From positions 1-46,397 of the forward strand of contig CASICJ010000068.1 of the NCBI GenBank assembly GCA_949373085.1: a stretch of 46,397 bases of DNA, read 5' to 3'. This document shows positions 1 to 7,865 of the stretch, piece by piece. Position 1 is the first letter of the stretch. Every line of letters begins with the position of its first letter. Source of the stretch: an uncultured Verrucomicrobiales bacterium. GTDB taxonomy: Bacteria > Verrucomicrobiota > Verrucomicrobiia > Verrucomicrobiales > Akkermansiaceae. The position numbers and the translations under genes were made by a program. A model generated the notes under the pieces. It saw only the letters and a program-made list of their open reading frames with translations, searched no databases and was not told the DNA's origin.

Positions 1-2
1 CC

Positions 3-599
3 ATGACTCCATTTGCGAAGGTATTGGGCTATTTGTTTGGGCTCCCAATTCGTGAGTGGATTCTTTGCTTGGCGACTTTACCTTTCACTGGATATTCGAT
101 CTGGAAGGGACAGGTTCCGCTTAATGGAGTCTTGCAGCTTTACGCAGTCTTTTTAATGGCTGCAATTCTTTATCATCTCACTGGGCTCTTAGCGGGATCA
201 GTGATGAAGAATCGGCGGTGGGCTTTTCTAACTTCAACTGGTCTGGTGATGTTCCTTTATTTGATCATCCCGCAAGCTGCCAAATTTGGGTTAGTTTATT
301 TAAAATATGTTACAATTTATCCGGTATTTAATGAGGTTTACCCCAGTTTCATCCCACGACCGCTGGGTGATGCCGCGGAGGTTTTCAATACGATTATCCC
401 TCCGGCTAAATTCTTTGGGTTAAATTTTCCGCAGTATGTTTTCACCTTGATTTCGCAAGGTGTGTTAAGTCTTGCGATGGTTATGATGCTTTGGCGGCGG
501 TGGCGAAAGGCGGATTGTCATCTTCTCGGAAAGTTTGCAGCGACCGGGCTTTTTGGCTGGCTTCAGATGATGTTATTGGGGAATGGCGGTTACCCCTGA
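3..599 (+). CDS. ABC-2-type transporter permease-like protein, N-terminal part missing
   Basis: A hydrophobic protein with about five membrane segments (roughly residues 18-35, 44-68, 73-100, 145-165 and 175-193). The stretch LGYLFGLPIREW followed by a long run of helices resembles the inner-membrane permease subunit of ABC-2-type exporters as found in planctomycetes and verrucomicrobia. The first ATG is at base 3, so the real gene almost certainly begins before the window and this is its middle part. It ends in GNGGYP and a TGA that overlaps the ATG of the next gene (TGATG, 597-601). The reading frame lost here seems to continue in the next frame (see that entry), so this may be half of one broken permease rather than a complete subunit. 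Family assignment is by hydropathy and resemblance only; the substrate is unknown. Confidence 0.55.
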   Translation: MTPFAKVLGYLFGLPIREWILCLATLPFTGYSIWKGQVPLNGVLQLYAVFLMAAILYHLTGLLAGSVMKNRRWAFLTSTGLVMFLYLIIPQAAKFGLVYLKYVTIYPVFNEVYPSFIPRPLGDAAEVFNTIIPPAKFFGLNFPQYVFTLISQGVLSLAMVMMLWRRWRKADCHLLGKFAATGLFGWLQMMLLGNGGYP

Positions 600-1348
600 T
601 GAATTCGGGGGATTTGTTCCCCTCACGTGAACTTGATCGACGATTTGGGCGTTTGATCAATCCGGATATCCAGTTTTGGAGCCCGAAGACTTGGGAGGCT
701 ACCGTAATGATTGGGATTTATGGGTTGGTGACTCTTGCTAGTCTCTGGTGGTTAACTTTCATTATTTCGGCTGATCAGCATGGTCAAGTCCGTGGCTGGC
801 GGCGGGCGCGTAAGCTTGGTAATCCAAAGTTGTCTTTGCTATCGGATGCCGCAACCTCAGTCCCGTGGGTTTTAACTATGTCGGTGATGGGTGCAGTGGG
901 ATGGTTTATCTTTGGCAGAGAACTCATCGACTCCCACTGGTATCCCGAGCTGTCGCTGCTAACAGTGACTCCCGTGGCAATGTTTTCTATTCTGTGTTGT
1001 GGGGGACTTGGAATGGCCGCGCTTCTTGAGTCGGTAGGACGTAGGGTGACTGGGCTTGTAGTTATTCTCGCAGGAATTCTCCCTGTAATGGTGGGTGTTA
1101 TTTTGGCAGTGAGCAGCGATGATTTCATCGCGCTTGCTGTCTGGTTAGCTGGAATTTGTCCGGTTTCGTGGCCGGTTTATGGATCGGGGGTTTTTCTTTC
1201 TGAGGAAGGCATGCCTAGGGATGTGGCAAGAGCGATCCCGAATGCCTTTTGGTTCTGGCAGGGAGTTGGAGCCATTTTGACGGTGTGGCTACTAAGCAAA
1301 CTCAAGATTGCTCGCAAAAAAATCTCTGATTCGTCGAAGGGATTTTAG
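599..1348 (+). CDS. membrane protein, probable second part of the ABC-2-like permease
   Basis: A 249-residue protein with about six membrane helices. It starts at an ATG overlapping the stop of the previous frame (TGATG), the usual layout for translational coupling. However, the bases just upstream, read in this frame, give RLPLMNSGDLFPSRE, and joining them to the LLGN end of the previous frame gives GN..LPL..G.LFPS, which reads as a natural continuation of one permease. I see two options: two coupled permease subunits, or one gene split by a one-base frameshift around 575-590. The second looks slightly more likely because a soluble linker straddles the junction. The TAG stop interleaves with the stop of the convergent gene on the other strand (TTAG, 1345-1348). 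It would act in the inner membrane; no ATPase is visible in the window. Confidence 0.5.
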   Translation: MNSGDLFPSRELDRRFGRLINPDIQFWSPKTWEATVMIGIYGLVTLASLWWLTFIISADQHGQVRGWRRARKLGNPKLSLLSDAATSVPWVLTMSVMGAVGWFIFGRELIDSHWYPELSLLTVTPVAMFSILCCGGLGMAALLESVGRRVTGLVVILAGILPVMVGVILAVSSDDFIALAVWLAGICPVSWPVYGSGVFLSEEGMPRDVARAIPNAFWFWQGVGAILTVWLLSKLKIARKKISDSSKGF

Positions 1349-1731
1349 GCTTCGATGGGGTCGGGCTTACCGGCACGCTCGAGGCTTTGGCGGAAGTTGT
1401 CGAGCATCTTGGACTCACGCTTCAGCATGTTGACGAGATTAGTTTCGTCTTCTTCGGAGATGAGTTCCCGCTCAGAGAAGAAAATGATGAGGTTAGCAAT
1501 TTCCAGAGTCGCTCCACGCGCATGACCTACAAAGACGGCAAATTCAGCCTTGGTTGGGCAGCTGCTGCCCTCGGCAAGAATGCCGGAGATACGATAACTG
1601 CATTCGCGCAGGCGATTGGCAAAAGAGGTTTTTCCTAAGGAATCGATGCCATCGGCGAGGTCGGCAACGCGATGTCCGATCTCGGTTGCCATTTTCCATA
1701 CCTCAAGGTTTTCAAATCGAAAGTCAGCCAC
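1345..1731 (-). CDS. four-helix-bundle protein of the 23S rRNA intervening-sequence family
   Basis: A 128-residue all-helical protein. The N-terminal FENLEVWKMA followed by regularly spaced amphipathic helices is the signature of the S23/four-helix-bundle family (TIGR02436 type), first known from open reading frames inside 23S rRNA intervening sequences and also common as free-standing chromosomal genes. Its molecular function is not established. It is not in an rRNA gene here. I chose the GTG at 1731: a promoter (TTGTCA, 17 bases, TAGTTG) ends six bases upstream of it, and that -10 box would overlap the alternative TTG at 1740. It diverges from the ROK kinase gene and shares its promoter region; its stop codon interleaves with that of the convergent membrane protein. 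Confidence 0.75.
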   Translation of the reverse strand: MADFRFENLEVWKMATEIGHRVADLADGIDSLGKTSFANRLRECSYRISGILAEGSSCPTKAEFAVFVGHARGATLEIANLIIFFSERELISEEDETNLVNMLKRESKMLDNFRQSLERAGKPDPIEA

Positions 1732-1737
1732 GTGGGG

Positions 1738-1789
1738 CAACTACCGACAAATCATGTTTTTGACAAGTGTCATCTCAGAGGTTTACGCA
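1738..1789. promoter_or_regulatory. overlapping divergent promoters
   Basis: On the - strand, TTGTCA (1761-1766) lies 17 bases from TAGTTG (1738-1743), serving the four-helix-bundle gene with almost no leader. On the + strand, TTGACA (1760-1765) is followed 18 bases later by TACGCA (1784-1789), a weak -10 box, serving the ROK kinase. The two -35 boxes occupy the same bases, so two polymerases could not bind together. Both assignments come from matching the sigma-70 consensus. Confidence 0.45.
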
Positions 1790-1820
1790 ATCAGACTCGT
1801 TTGATACGGAGTTAACTCAG

Positions 1821-2699
1821 ATGAGCGGAAGAATGGTTGCAGTAGTGGAATCGGGCGGGACAAAGATGGTCGCCGCTCTCTCACGTGGGCCCGGTAAAGT
1901 TATCGCGCATGAGAAGATCCCAACTACGACTCCCGAGGAAACTATTCATTGCTTAGTAGAATTTTTCGAGAGAGAGCAGTCTGCTCACGGAAAAGCGGAG
2001 GCTTTAGCCATCGGGACTTTTGGCCCGGCGGATCTTGAGGTGGGGTCGGAAACTTACGGTTTTATTACCTCAACACCCAAGCCTGGCTGGTCGCAAACGG
2101 ATTTGCTAGGCCCTCTTCGGGAGGCCTTCGGTAATGTTCCGGTTGTGTTTGAAACTGATGTAAACGCCGCCCTATTTGGAGAGGCAAGCTGGGGTGCGGC
2201 AAAGGGATTTAAACACTCGGCTTACTTTACGGTGGGAACTGGCATTGGCGGAAGCCTGATAGTCGACGGTTCCTTAGTGCACGGATCTGGACATCCCGAG
2301 ATGGGGCATATGCGAGTGACGAAGCACCCTGATGATAATTTTGCGGGAGTGTGTTCGTTCCACGGAGATTGCCTGGAGGGCCTTGCGTGTGGTCCCGCAA
2401 TTGAAAAACGTTGGGGGAAAAAGGCCGAAGAATTACCAGCTGATCATCCGGCGTGGGTGCTAGAGGCATACTATCTTGCGCAAGCATGTGTGAACGTTTT
2501 GACGATTGCTCCGGTAGAGAAGATCATTCTTGGCGGCGGCGTGATGCATCAAGAACAGCTACTGGCGTTGGTTCGTCAGGAAGTGATACGCTTGGTTAAT
2601 GGCTACTTGAAGTTACCAGATGCTGGAGAGCTTGTCGTGCTTCCCCAATTGGGTGATCATGCAGGGATTCTTGGATGCGTAGCCTTGGGGCAGATCTAG
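1821..2699 (+). CDS. ROK-family sugar kinase, fructokinase-like
   Basis: A 292-residue cytoplasmic kinase that should phosphorylate a hexose (fructose or a related sugar) with ATP. The N-terminal ESGGTK loop is the phosphate-binding motif, TVGTGIGGSLI the second ATP-site glycine loop, and HPEMGHMRV with the following GVCSFHGDCLEGL the ROK zinc-binding His/Cys cluster. Length fits the single-domain fructokinase-type ROK enzymes (about 290-300); it has no DNA-binding domain, so it is not a repressor. The ATG at 1821 is preceded by GGAG at 1808-1811, the reason for choosing it over a frame-open start at 1767. The stop shares CTAG with the convergent dioxygenase gene. Fructose versus glucose or mannose cannot be settled by eye. 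Confidence 0.85.
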   Translation: MSGRMVAVVESGGTKMVAALSRGPGKVIAHEKIPTTTPEETIHCLVEFFEREQSAHGKAEALAIGTFGPADLEVGSETYGFITSTPKPGWSQTDLLGPLREAFGNVPVVFETDVNAALFGEASWGAAKGFKHSAYFTVGTGIGGSLIVDGSLVHGSGHPEMGHMRVTKHPDDNFAGVCSFHGDCLEGLACGPAIEKRWGKKAEELPADHPAWVLEAYYLAQACVNVLTIAPVEKIILGGGVMHQEQLLALVRQEVIRLVNGYLKLPDAGELVVLPQLGDHAGILGCVALGQI

Positions 2700-3400
2700 A
2701 CTAAGGGGCAGATTTTAGGATCTTGGAAGTCGGGGAGACCATCGATGCGGCGCACGATCCGTTCGTTTATGTGGGAGAATTTCCCGTTCTTTTGATAGCG
2801 TAGATCGGCAGAGGCAAAGTGGGCTGCGAGGGCGCGACGGGGTTGGTCACCATAGTTGGGTGGATTGCCGTGGAGGGTGTTAGAGGGAAAGATTACGAGG
2901 TCTCCAGCACTGAGGGTCATACGACAAGGTTTGTCTTGTGACATCATGGTGATGGGCCCCATTTCTGGGGTGAAATCGACGAGCGGTATCCAAGCGGTGA
3001 CCATTTTTCTGGCAGAGCAAGTGAGCCAACGTGATTCTTCGCGGTGCCAGTGGTAGTTAATTTTTTTCGACCGATGAGGCTCTTCGTAAAGGAGTTGATC
3101 ATGCCAGAAGCGAAGTTGGTTGAGATTAAAGTTGTCCTTTATTTGGGAAGCGAGGCGACCATCGCGGGTGAGTTTTGCCATTCCGGAGCAGAAAAAGGAC
3201 GCGTAAGGATGTTTGCGGGTTTTGGCTTGGCAGGAGCGGATTTGGGGCCAGATGAAGGGCGGGGTTAAGTCGTATTCGCCACGGTAAAAGGCATTCTGCT
3301 CTGTAATGAGAGCAGCGACTTCGTCCTGTGGGAAGAAGCCTCGCACGATGAGGTAACCTTCACGTGCTAGAAATTTGCGTTTATGTTCGAGGTGGAGCAA
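2696..3400 (-). CDS. phytanoyl-CoA dioxygenase (PhyH)-like protein
   Basis: A 234-residue protein of the Fe(II)/2-oxoglutarate oxygenase PhyH family, which hydroxylates small organic substrates. N-terminal LAREGYLIVRGFF is the usual PhyH opening. The metal-binding triad can be placed as His119-x-Glu121 in YHWHREESRW and the distal histidine in SNTLHGNPP, followed by the 2-oxoglutarate-binding arginine in QPRRAL. The first acid is Glu rather than the more usual Asp. The apparent start is a TTG 24 bases after the alaS stop, with no ribosome-binding site; there is no ATG near the N-terminus. It probably sits in one transcript with alaS. Substrate unknown. Confidence 0.75.
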   Translation of the reverse strand: MLHLEHKRKFLAREGYLIVRGFFPQDEVAALITEQNAFYRGEYDLTPPFIWPQIRSCQAKTRKHPYASFFCSGMAKLTRDGRLASQIKDNFNLNQLRFWHDQLLYEEPHRSKKINYHWHREESRWLTCSARKMVTAWIPLVDFTPEMGPITMMSQDKPCRMTLSAGDLVIFPSNTLHGNPPNYGDQPRRALAAHFASADLRYQKNGKFSHINERIVRRIDGLPDFQDPKICPLV

Positions 3401-3424
3401 ATTGAGCGGGTGCTGTGGCTCAGA

Positions 3425-6112
3425 CTAAAGTCCAAGCTCTGTCTTTGCAGCTGCGGTGAGGTCACTGATTTTGTCGCGGTCGGAAGCGGCGCCTCGAGCC
3501 ATGTCAGGTTTACCCCCTCCTTTTCCTCCAGCGATGGGGCCAAGGTTTTGAATGAGATTCCCGGCTCCGTAACCATTTTTCTTTCCTTCTTCTCCGCAAA
3601 ATGCGCCAAGGTGAAGTTTGTTGCCGTCGTCGATTACGATAAAGGCGGCTTGGGTGAACTGGATTTTCCTCAAGCCGTTCAGCAACTCTTGAAGAAGAGC
3701 GGGTGACCCTTCAGTGGAGATGACGATGTTTTCGGTGATATTTTTCTCGGCAATAAGCGAGTCAGCCATGCGGGCTGCTCCAGCAGCTTGAACTTTTTTA
3801 AGGGCCTTTTCTGCTTCAATTGCCTGATTTTTAACCTCGTGGGCTCGTGCGTTATTGGGAACCAAAAGGGTGGGAGCATCAAGTTTGGCAAGGGCCTCGT
3901 TGGCCTTAGCTAGTTTGGTGAGGGCTTCGTCTTTTTCTGCGGATTCCTTCTCTTGTTGTTCGCCGAGAAAGGCTTCGGCAGCAGGCCCACAGACTGCTTC
4001 GATACGGCGAATGCCGGCTCCAGTGGATCCTTCAGATTTAATTTTAAAGATGCCTATATCAGAAGTTTTACGGACATGGGTTCCGCCGCAGAGTTCCATC
4101 GAATAACCGTCGAGGGTTTTGTCGCCCCCTCCTATTTGGACAACGCGCACAAGGTCACCGTATTTATCACCGAAGAATTGCATGATGTCTTCGCGGTCTT
4201 TCACTTCGGTGTGTGGAACTTCAACCCACGAAATCGTATCGTCAGCTTTGATTGCGTTATTTACCTTTTCCTCAATGGCTCCGATTTGCTCCAGAGTGAC
4301 CGCTTTTGAGTTAAAATCAAAGGTCAAGCGATCTGGTGAAACGCTGGATCCCTGTTGGGAAGCGTCGGGTGAGATGACTTTGTGTATAGCCCAGTGGAGG
4401 AGGTGGGTGGCGGTGTGGTGAGCCTCAATAGGAGCGCGGCGCTCACGATTGATTGTCAGATCTACGGTGTCGCCAACTGAAGGAATATTACCTTCGATTT
4501 GGTGAGCGATCGCGGAGCCGATCTGTTGGGTACTGGTAATAGTGGAATCATTAAGTGTTCCGGTGTCACCTTCTTGTCCGCCCATTTCGGTAAAGAAGAC
4601 AGTTTTGTCGGTGATGACGAGATCGCCGTAAATTTCGAGAACGATTGCCTTGCAAGAACTTTTTTCGAATCCGAGAAATTCGGTGACAATTTCGGTAGAA
4701 ATTTCAGTGGCGCGGACCACTGTCTTTTTCTGCGAAGCTCGGGAGAGTTCGCGGGCTTCTTCCATGTGGACTTCGACCGCTTTTTCATCGAGAGAGATGC
4801 CCCGCTCACGACAAAGAAGAGCGGTAAGATCGAGTGGGAAACCATAGGTGTCGTAGAGTTGGAAGGCATCCTCCGGAGGGAAGACTTTTTCACCGGCGGC
4901 CTTTTCAAACTTCTCCATTCCTCGGTCGAGGGTTTTATTGAAGGATTCTTCTTCAAGGGTGAGCGTTTCTTTAATGACCTTGGCGCGGGTTTTGATCTCA
5001 GGAAAGACGTGGCCGAATTCCTCGACGAGTGTATCGACGAGTTTAGGGAGGAAGGGGTCGTTGCCATTGAAGCCTAGGGTGCGTCCGTATTTGACAGCGC
5101 GTCGTAGAATGCGGCGGAGGACGTAGTTTCGACCGGTGTTTCCAGGGATAATGCTGTCGGCGATAGAGAAGCTAAGGGTGCGGATGTGGTCGGCGATCAC
5201 TCTGAAAGCGATGGCTTGTTCGAGGGCATCGGATTTCTCGCCAGGGTAGACATCTACGTATTTTTTTCCGCTGAGTTCTTCGAGTTTACGGAAAATTGGC
5301 TGAAAGACATCGGTGGCGTAGTTTGTGGGTTTTTCGGAAAAGTCAGTAAAGTTCTTGGTATTTTGAATCAGCGAACAGACACGCTCGAAGCCCATGCCAG
5401 TGTCGACGTGTTTGGAGGGAAGATCACGGTAAGTGCCGTCTTCTTCAGCGTTGTATTGGATGAAGACGAGGTTCCAGATCTCGATGCAGAGATCGGAGTC
5501 CATATTTACAAGTTTTCCGCCGGTGTCGCCATTGGGTGTCATGTCGACATGGAGTTCTGAACAGGGGCCGCACGGCCCGGTATCTCCCATTTTCCAGAAG
5601 TTGTCTTCGACGTTCCCGTTAACGATATGGATCTTTGGATCGAGTCCGGCTTTTTCGAAGAAACCTCTCCAGATCTGGTAGGCTTCATGATCGAATTGCG
5701 AGGGGTCGCCTTCGCTGGGGGCGTAGACGGTAGCGTAAAGTCGGTTGGCAGGAAGTCCCCACCGTTCGATCACAAGTTCCCAAGCCCAGGCGATAGCGTC
5801 TTCTTTGAAGTAGTTGCCGAAGGACCAGTTCCCCAGCATTTCAAAAAAGGTGTGGTGATAGGTGTCGTAGCCGACATCTTCAAGATCGTTGTGTTTCCCG
5901 CCGGCGCGGATGCATTTCTGGGTATCGGCGGCGCGTGGAGGATCATAGGGAGCTTTCTCAGTGCCAAGGAAGTATGGAACAAACTGATTCATTCCCGCAT
6001 TTGTAAAAAGGAGTCCTGGTGACTGTGGCAGAATAGAGGCGGAGGGGACAGTGGTGTGCTGTTTTTCCTTAAAGAAGTCGAGGAAGCTGTTGCGAATCTC
6101 TGCCGAAGTCAT
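3425..6112 (-). CDS. alaS: alanine--tRNA ligase
   Basis: Charges tRNA-Ala with alanine in the cytoplasm. At 895 residues it has the full bacterial architecture: the class II catalytic domain beginning at MTSAEIRNSFLDFF, with the FTNAGM and KCIRAGGKHNDLEDVG blocks; the tRNA-recognition helices; the editing domain with HTATHLLH near residue 565 and the zinc-site cysteine in ELCGGTHV near 674; a coiled-coil linker; and the C-Ala domain with GGKGGGKPDMARGA. Nothing is missing. The ATG at 6112 matches the family start; no clear Shine-Dalgarno sequence precedes it. The dioxygenase gene follows 24 bases downstream. Confidence 0.98.
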   Translation of the reverse strand: MTSAEIRNSFLDFFKEKQHTTVPSASILPQSPGLLFTNAGMNQFVPYFLGTEKAPYDPPRAADTQKCIRAGGKHNDLEDVGYDTYHHTFFEMLGNWSFGNYFKEDAIAWAWELVIERWGLPANRLYATVYAPSEGDPSQFDHEAYQIWRGFFEKAGLDPKIHIVNGNVEDNFWKMGDTGPCGPCSELHVDMTPNGDTGGKLVNMDSDLCIEIWNLVFIQYNAEEDGTYRDLPSKHVDTGMGFERVCSLIQNTKNFTDFSEKPTNYATDVFQPIFRKLEELSGKKYVDVYPGEKSDALEQAIAFRVIADHIRTLSFSIADSIIPGNTGRNYVLRRILRRAVKYGRTLGFNGNDPFLPKLVDTLVEEFGHVFPEIKTRAKVIKETLTLEEESFNKTLDRGMEKFEKAAGEKVFPPEDAFQLYDTYGFPLDLTALLCRERGISLDEKAVEVHMEEARELSRASQKKTVVRATEISTEIVTEFLGFEKSSCKAIVLEIYGDLVITDKTVFFTEMGGQEGDTGTLNDSTITSTQQIGSAIAHQIEGNIPSVGDTVDLTINRERRAPIEAHHTATHLLHWAIHKVISPDASQQGSSVSPDRLTFDFNSKAVTLEQIGAIEEKVNNAIKADDTISWVEVPHTEVKDREDIMQFFGDKYGDLVRVVQIGGGDKTLDGYSMELCGGTHVRKTSDIGIFKIKSEGSTGAGIRRIEAVCGPAAEAFLGEQQEKESAEKDEALTKLAKANEALAKLDAPTLLVPNNARAHEVKNQAIEAEKALKKVQAAGAARMADSLIAEKNITENIVISTEGSPALLQELLNGLRKIQFTQAAFIVIDDGNKLHLGAFCGEEGKKNGYGAGNLIQNLGPIAGGKGGGKPDMARGAASDRDKISDLTAAAKTELGL

Positions 6113-6300
6113 AACGGGGGCCTTAGGACCACATTTTGAAGGAAGTTGGAAGTCTTTAGAGTAGAGAAGGTAATTTGAGCGAAAAAATGTCGAACGCTAG
6201 AGTATTGAGCGCTAAATCTTGAATGCTTAGTACCGGTTAAATCTTATGCAGAGCAGCTCAGGCTTGTTGGGAAGAGAGGGGTGGATCGGGATTTGGGATA

Positions 6301-6329
6301 TTGTCAAATCAGTATGGATTTACTAGCTT
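6301..6329 (+). promoter_or_regulatory. promoter of the NagX-like gene
   Basis: TTGTCA (6301-6306), 17-base spacer, TAGCTT (6324-6329), then five bases to the ATG at 6335. This is one mismatch from the -35 consensus with ideal spacing, and predicts a leaderless or nearly leaderless transcript. It also supports 6335 as the start over the in-frame GTG at 6281 and ATG at 6314. Confidence 0.55.
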
Positions 6330-6334
6330 CGGGC

Positions 6335-7495
6335 ATGTCTGACGCAAATTCTCCTAGTCTTATCCCAAATTCCAATGGGCGATTAATGTCGTTGGATGCT
6401 TTTCGGGGGTTTGTGATGTTTTGGATTGTGGGCGGCGAGGCGCTCGCTCATGCGCTGGCGAAGTTAGACGGGGTGCAATCAGAAGTTCTAAATACGGTAA
6501 TGATTCAGCTAAAACACGTGAGCTGGGAGGGGTTTCGTTTTTATGATCTGATTTTTCCTTCCTTCGTTTTCATTGTTGGAGCTTCGGTAGCGTTTTCATT
6601 AGGAAAATTACAAGCGTCGGGCAGTCGGCGTGATGCGGTTCGGCGGGTGATTTGGCGGGGGCTTTTACTTTGGTTGGTCGGGATTATTTATTACGGGGGA
6701 ATTTCGAATGGATTATATGATGCTGAAACGAACCAAGGGGTGAGGTTGCTGGGTGTCCTGCAGCGGATAGGGATTTGCTATTTGGTGACGGGGTTACTGT
6801 TTATCTATTTGCCAGTGCGCGGGTTGGTCGCGGCATTTCTGGTTCTGCTTGGGGGGTATTGGGCGCTTTTGTCTTTTGTGGCGGTGCCTGGTCAAGAAGC
6901 GGTGAGTTTCGAAGAGGGGCGGAATATAACGAATTGGTTTGACTCAAAATATTTGCCGTTTCGTAAATGGAGTGGAACTCATGATCCGGAAGGTATTCTT
7001 TCCACATTGCCGGCAATCGCGACTTGTCTATTAGGAGTGTTCGCGGGGCTGCTTTTGAAAAATGACGGGCTTACGCGAGGGAAGAAGGTTCTAACTCTTC
7101 TCGGAGCTGGGGCGATTTTTGTTTTGGTAGGGAATTTATGGGGCGGGTATCATCCCGTTATCAAGTGCCTTTGGACTTCTAGCTTTGTGGTTTTGGCAGG
7201 TGGTTGGAGTTTGATCTTACTGGCCTTCTTTTATTTGATGATAGACGTAGTTCACTTAAAAAAGTGGGCTATGCCGTTTGTCTGGATTGGAATGAATCCG
7301 ATTGCGATTTATTTGCTATCAAGTGTGGTAGAATTCACCGATATTGCTGAACGGTTTTTGGGCGGATCGGTAGCAGAATGGGCGAATGAAATAGTGCCTG
7401 GGCTGGGTGGACTAGTGGTCGCTGTGGGTGGAATGTTTTTGATATTCTGGTTGTGCCGGACTCTTTATAAACGAAATGTCTTTTTCCGAATTTAG
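6335..7495 (+). CDS. NagX/HGSNAT-like membrane acyltransferase (DUF5009 type)
   Basis: A 386-residue inner-membrane protein with about ten helices. RLMSLDAFRGFVMFWIVGGE is the hallmark opening of the family that includes bacterial NagX and human heparan-alpha-glucosaminide N-acetyltransferase, which carry an acetyl group across a membrane to amino sugars. Later family features are a loop with KRWSGTHDPEG-like sequence (YLPFRKWSGTHDPEG), PAIATCLLGVFAGLLL and WIGMNPIAIYLLS. It is followed five bases later by the Smr gene, suggesting one transcript. Acetyl transfer to glucosamine is known for some relatives; for this protein the substrate is inferred only. Confidence 0.8.
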   Translation: MSDANSPSLIPNSNGRLMSLDAFRGFVMFWIVGGEALAHALAKLDGVQSEVLNTVMIQLKHVSWEGFRFYDLIFPSFVFIVGASVAFSLGKLQASGSRRDAVRRVIWRGLLLWLVGIIYYGGISNGLYDAETNQGVRLLGVLQRIGICYLVTGLLFIYLPVRGLVAAFLVLLGGYWALLSFVAVPGQEAVSFEEGRNITNWFDSKYLPFRKWSGTHDPEGILSTLPAIATCLLGVFAGLLLKNDGLTRGKKVLTLLGAGAIFVLVGNLWGGYHPVIKCLWTSSFVVLAGGWSLILLAFFYLMIDVVHLKKWAMPFVWIGMNPIAIYLLSSVVEFTDIAERFLGGSVAEWANEIVPGLGGLVVAVGGMFLIFWLCRTLYKRNVFFRI

Positions 7496-7500
7496 GGAAG

Positions 7501-7857
7501 ATGCGGGAGTGTCTAGAGTGTGGTTTTCCTTTCGATCATTTTTTGGGAAACCATTGCCCGAAGTGTGATGGCCCTGCTCCGCGTGAAATCCGGGAGGGTC
7601 TGCTAGAAGTGGATGTGGCTCATGCTGGCGAAACGTGGGAGCATGCGCGGGAGAAAATTGTGAAAGCTCTGGATCAGGCGATTCATTCCCGTCACGCAGG
7701 TTTGAAAATCGTGCACGGTTATGGTTCGATGTCGGGCCATTCCATCATTGGTCCGCGAGCAATCGCTTTTTTGCGTCATTTGGCCGAGGAGCTGGGGGGA
7801 AGATACGCGAGTGACCGAAATAACCGTGGGGCTTCGATCATTTGGCTGAACCGCTGA
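7501..7857 (+). CDS. zinc-ribbon Smr-domain protein
   Basis: A 118-residue protein. Residues 4-22 hold two CxxC pairs (CLEC and CPKC) forming a small zinc ribbon. The rest resembles the Smr fold of MutS2 and related nucleases: an LEVDVAHAG strand, a helix, then KIVHGYGSMSGHS, where the HGxG element is the conserved Smr loop, and RGASIIWLNR at the end. Smr domains bind or nick nucleic acids, often RNA on stalled ribosomes. The usual LDLHG start of the domain is changed to VDVAHAG. GGAAG lies just before the ATG, and the gene directly follows the NagX-like gene. No MutS part is present. Activity on nucleic acid is inferred. Confidence 0.65.
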   Translation: MRECLECGFPFDHFLGNHCPKCDGPAPREIREGLLEVDVAHAGETWEHAREKIVKALDQAIHSRHAGLKIVHGYGSMSGHSIIGPRAIAFLRHLAEELGGRYASDRNNRGASIIWLNR

Positions 7858-7865
7858 TTGCAAAG

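Noticed and set aside
3855..6022. Several long open frames on the + strand opposite alaS
   Set aside because: alaS is certain; these frames are its mirror image and have no recognisable domains or ribosome-binding sites.
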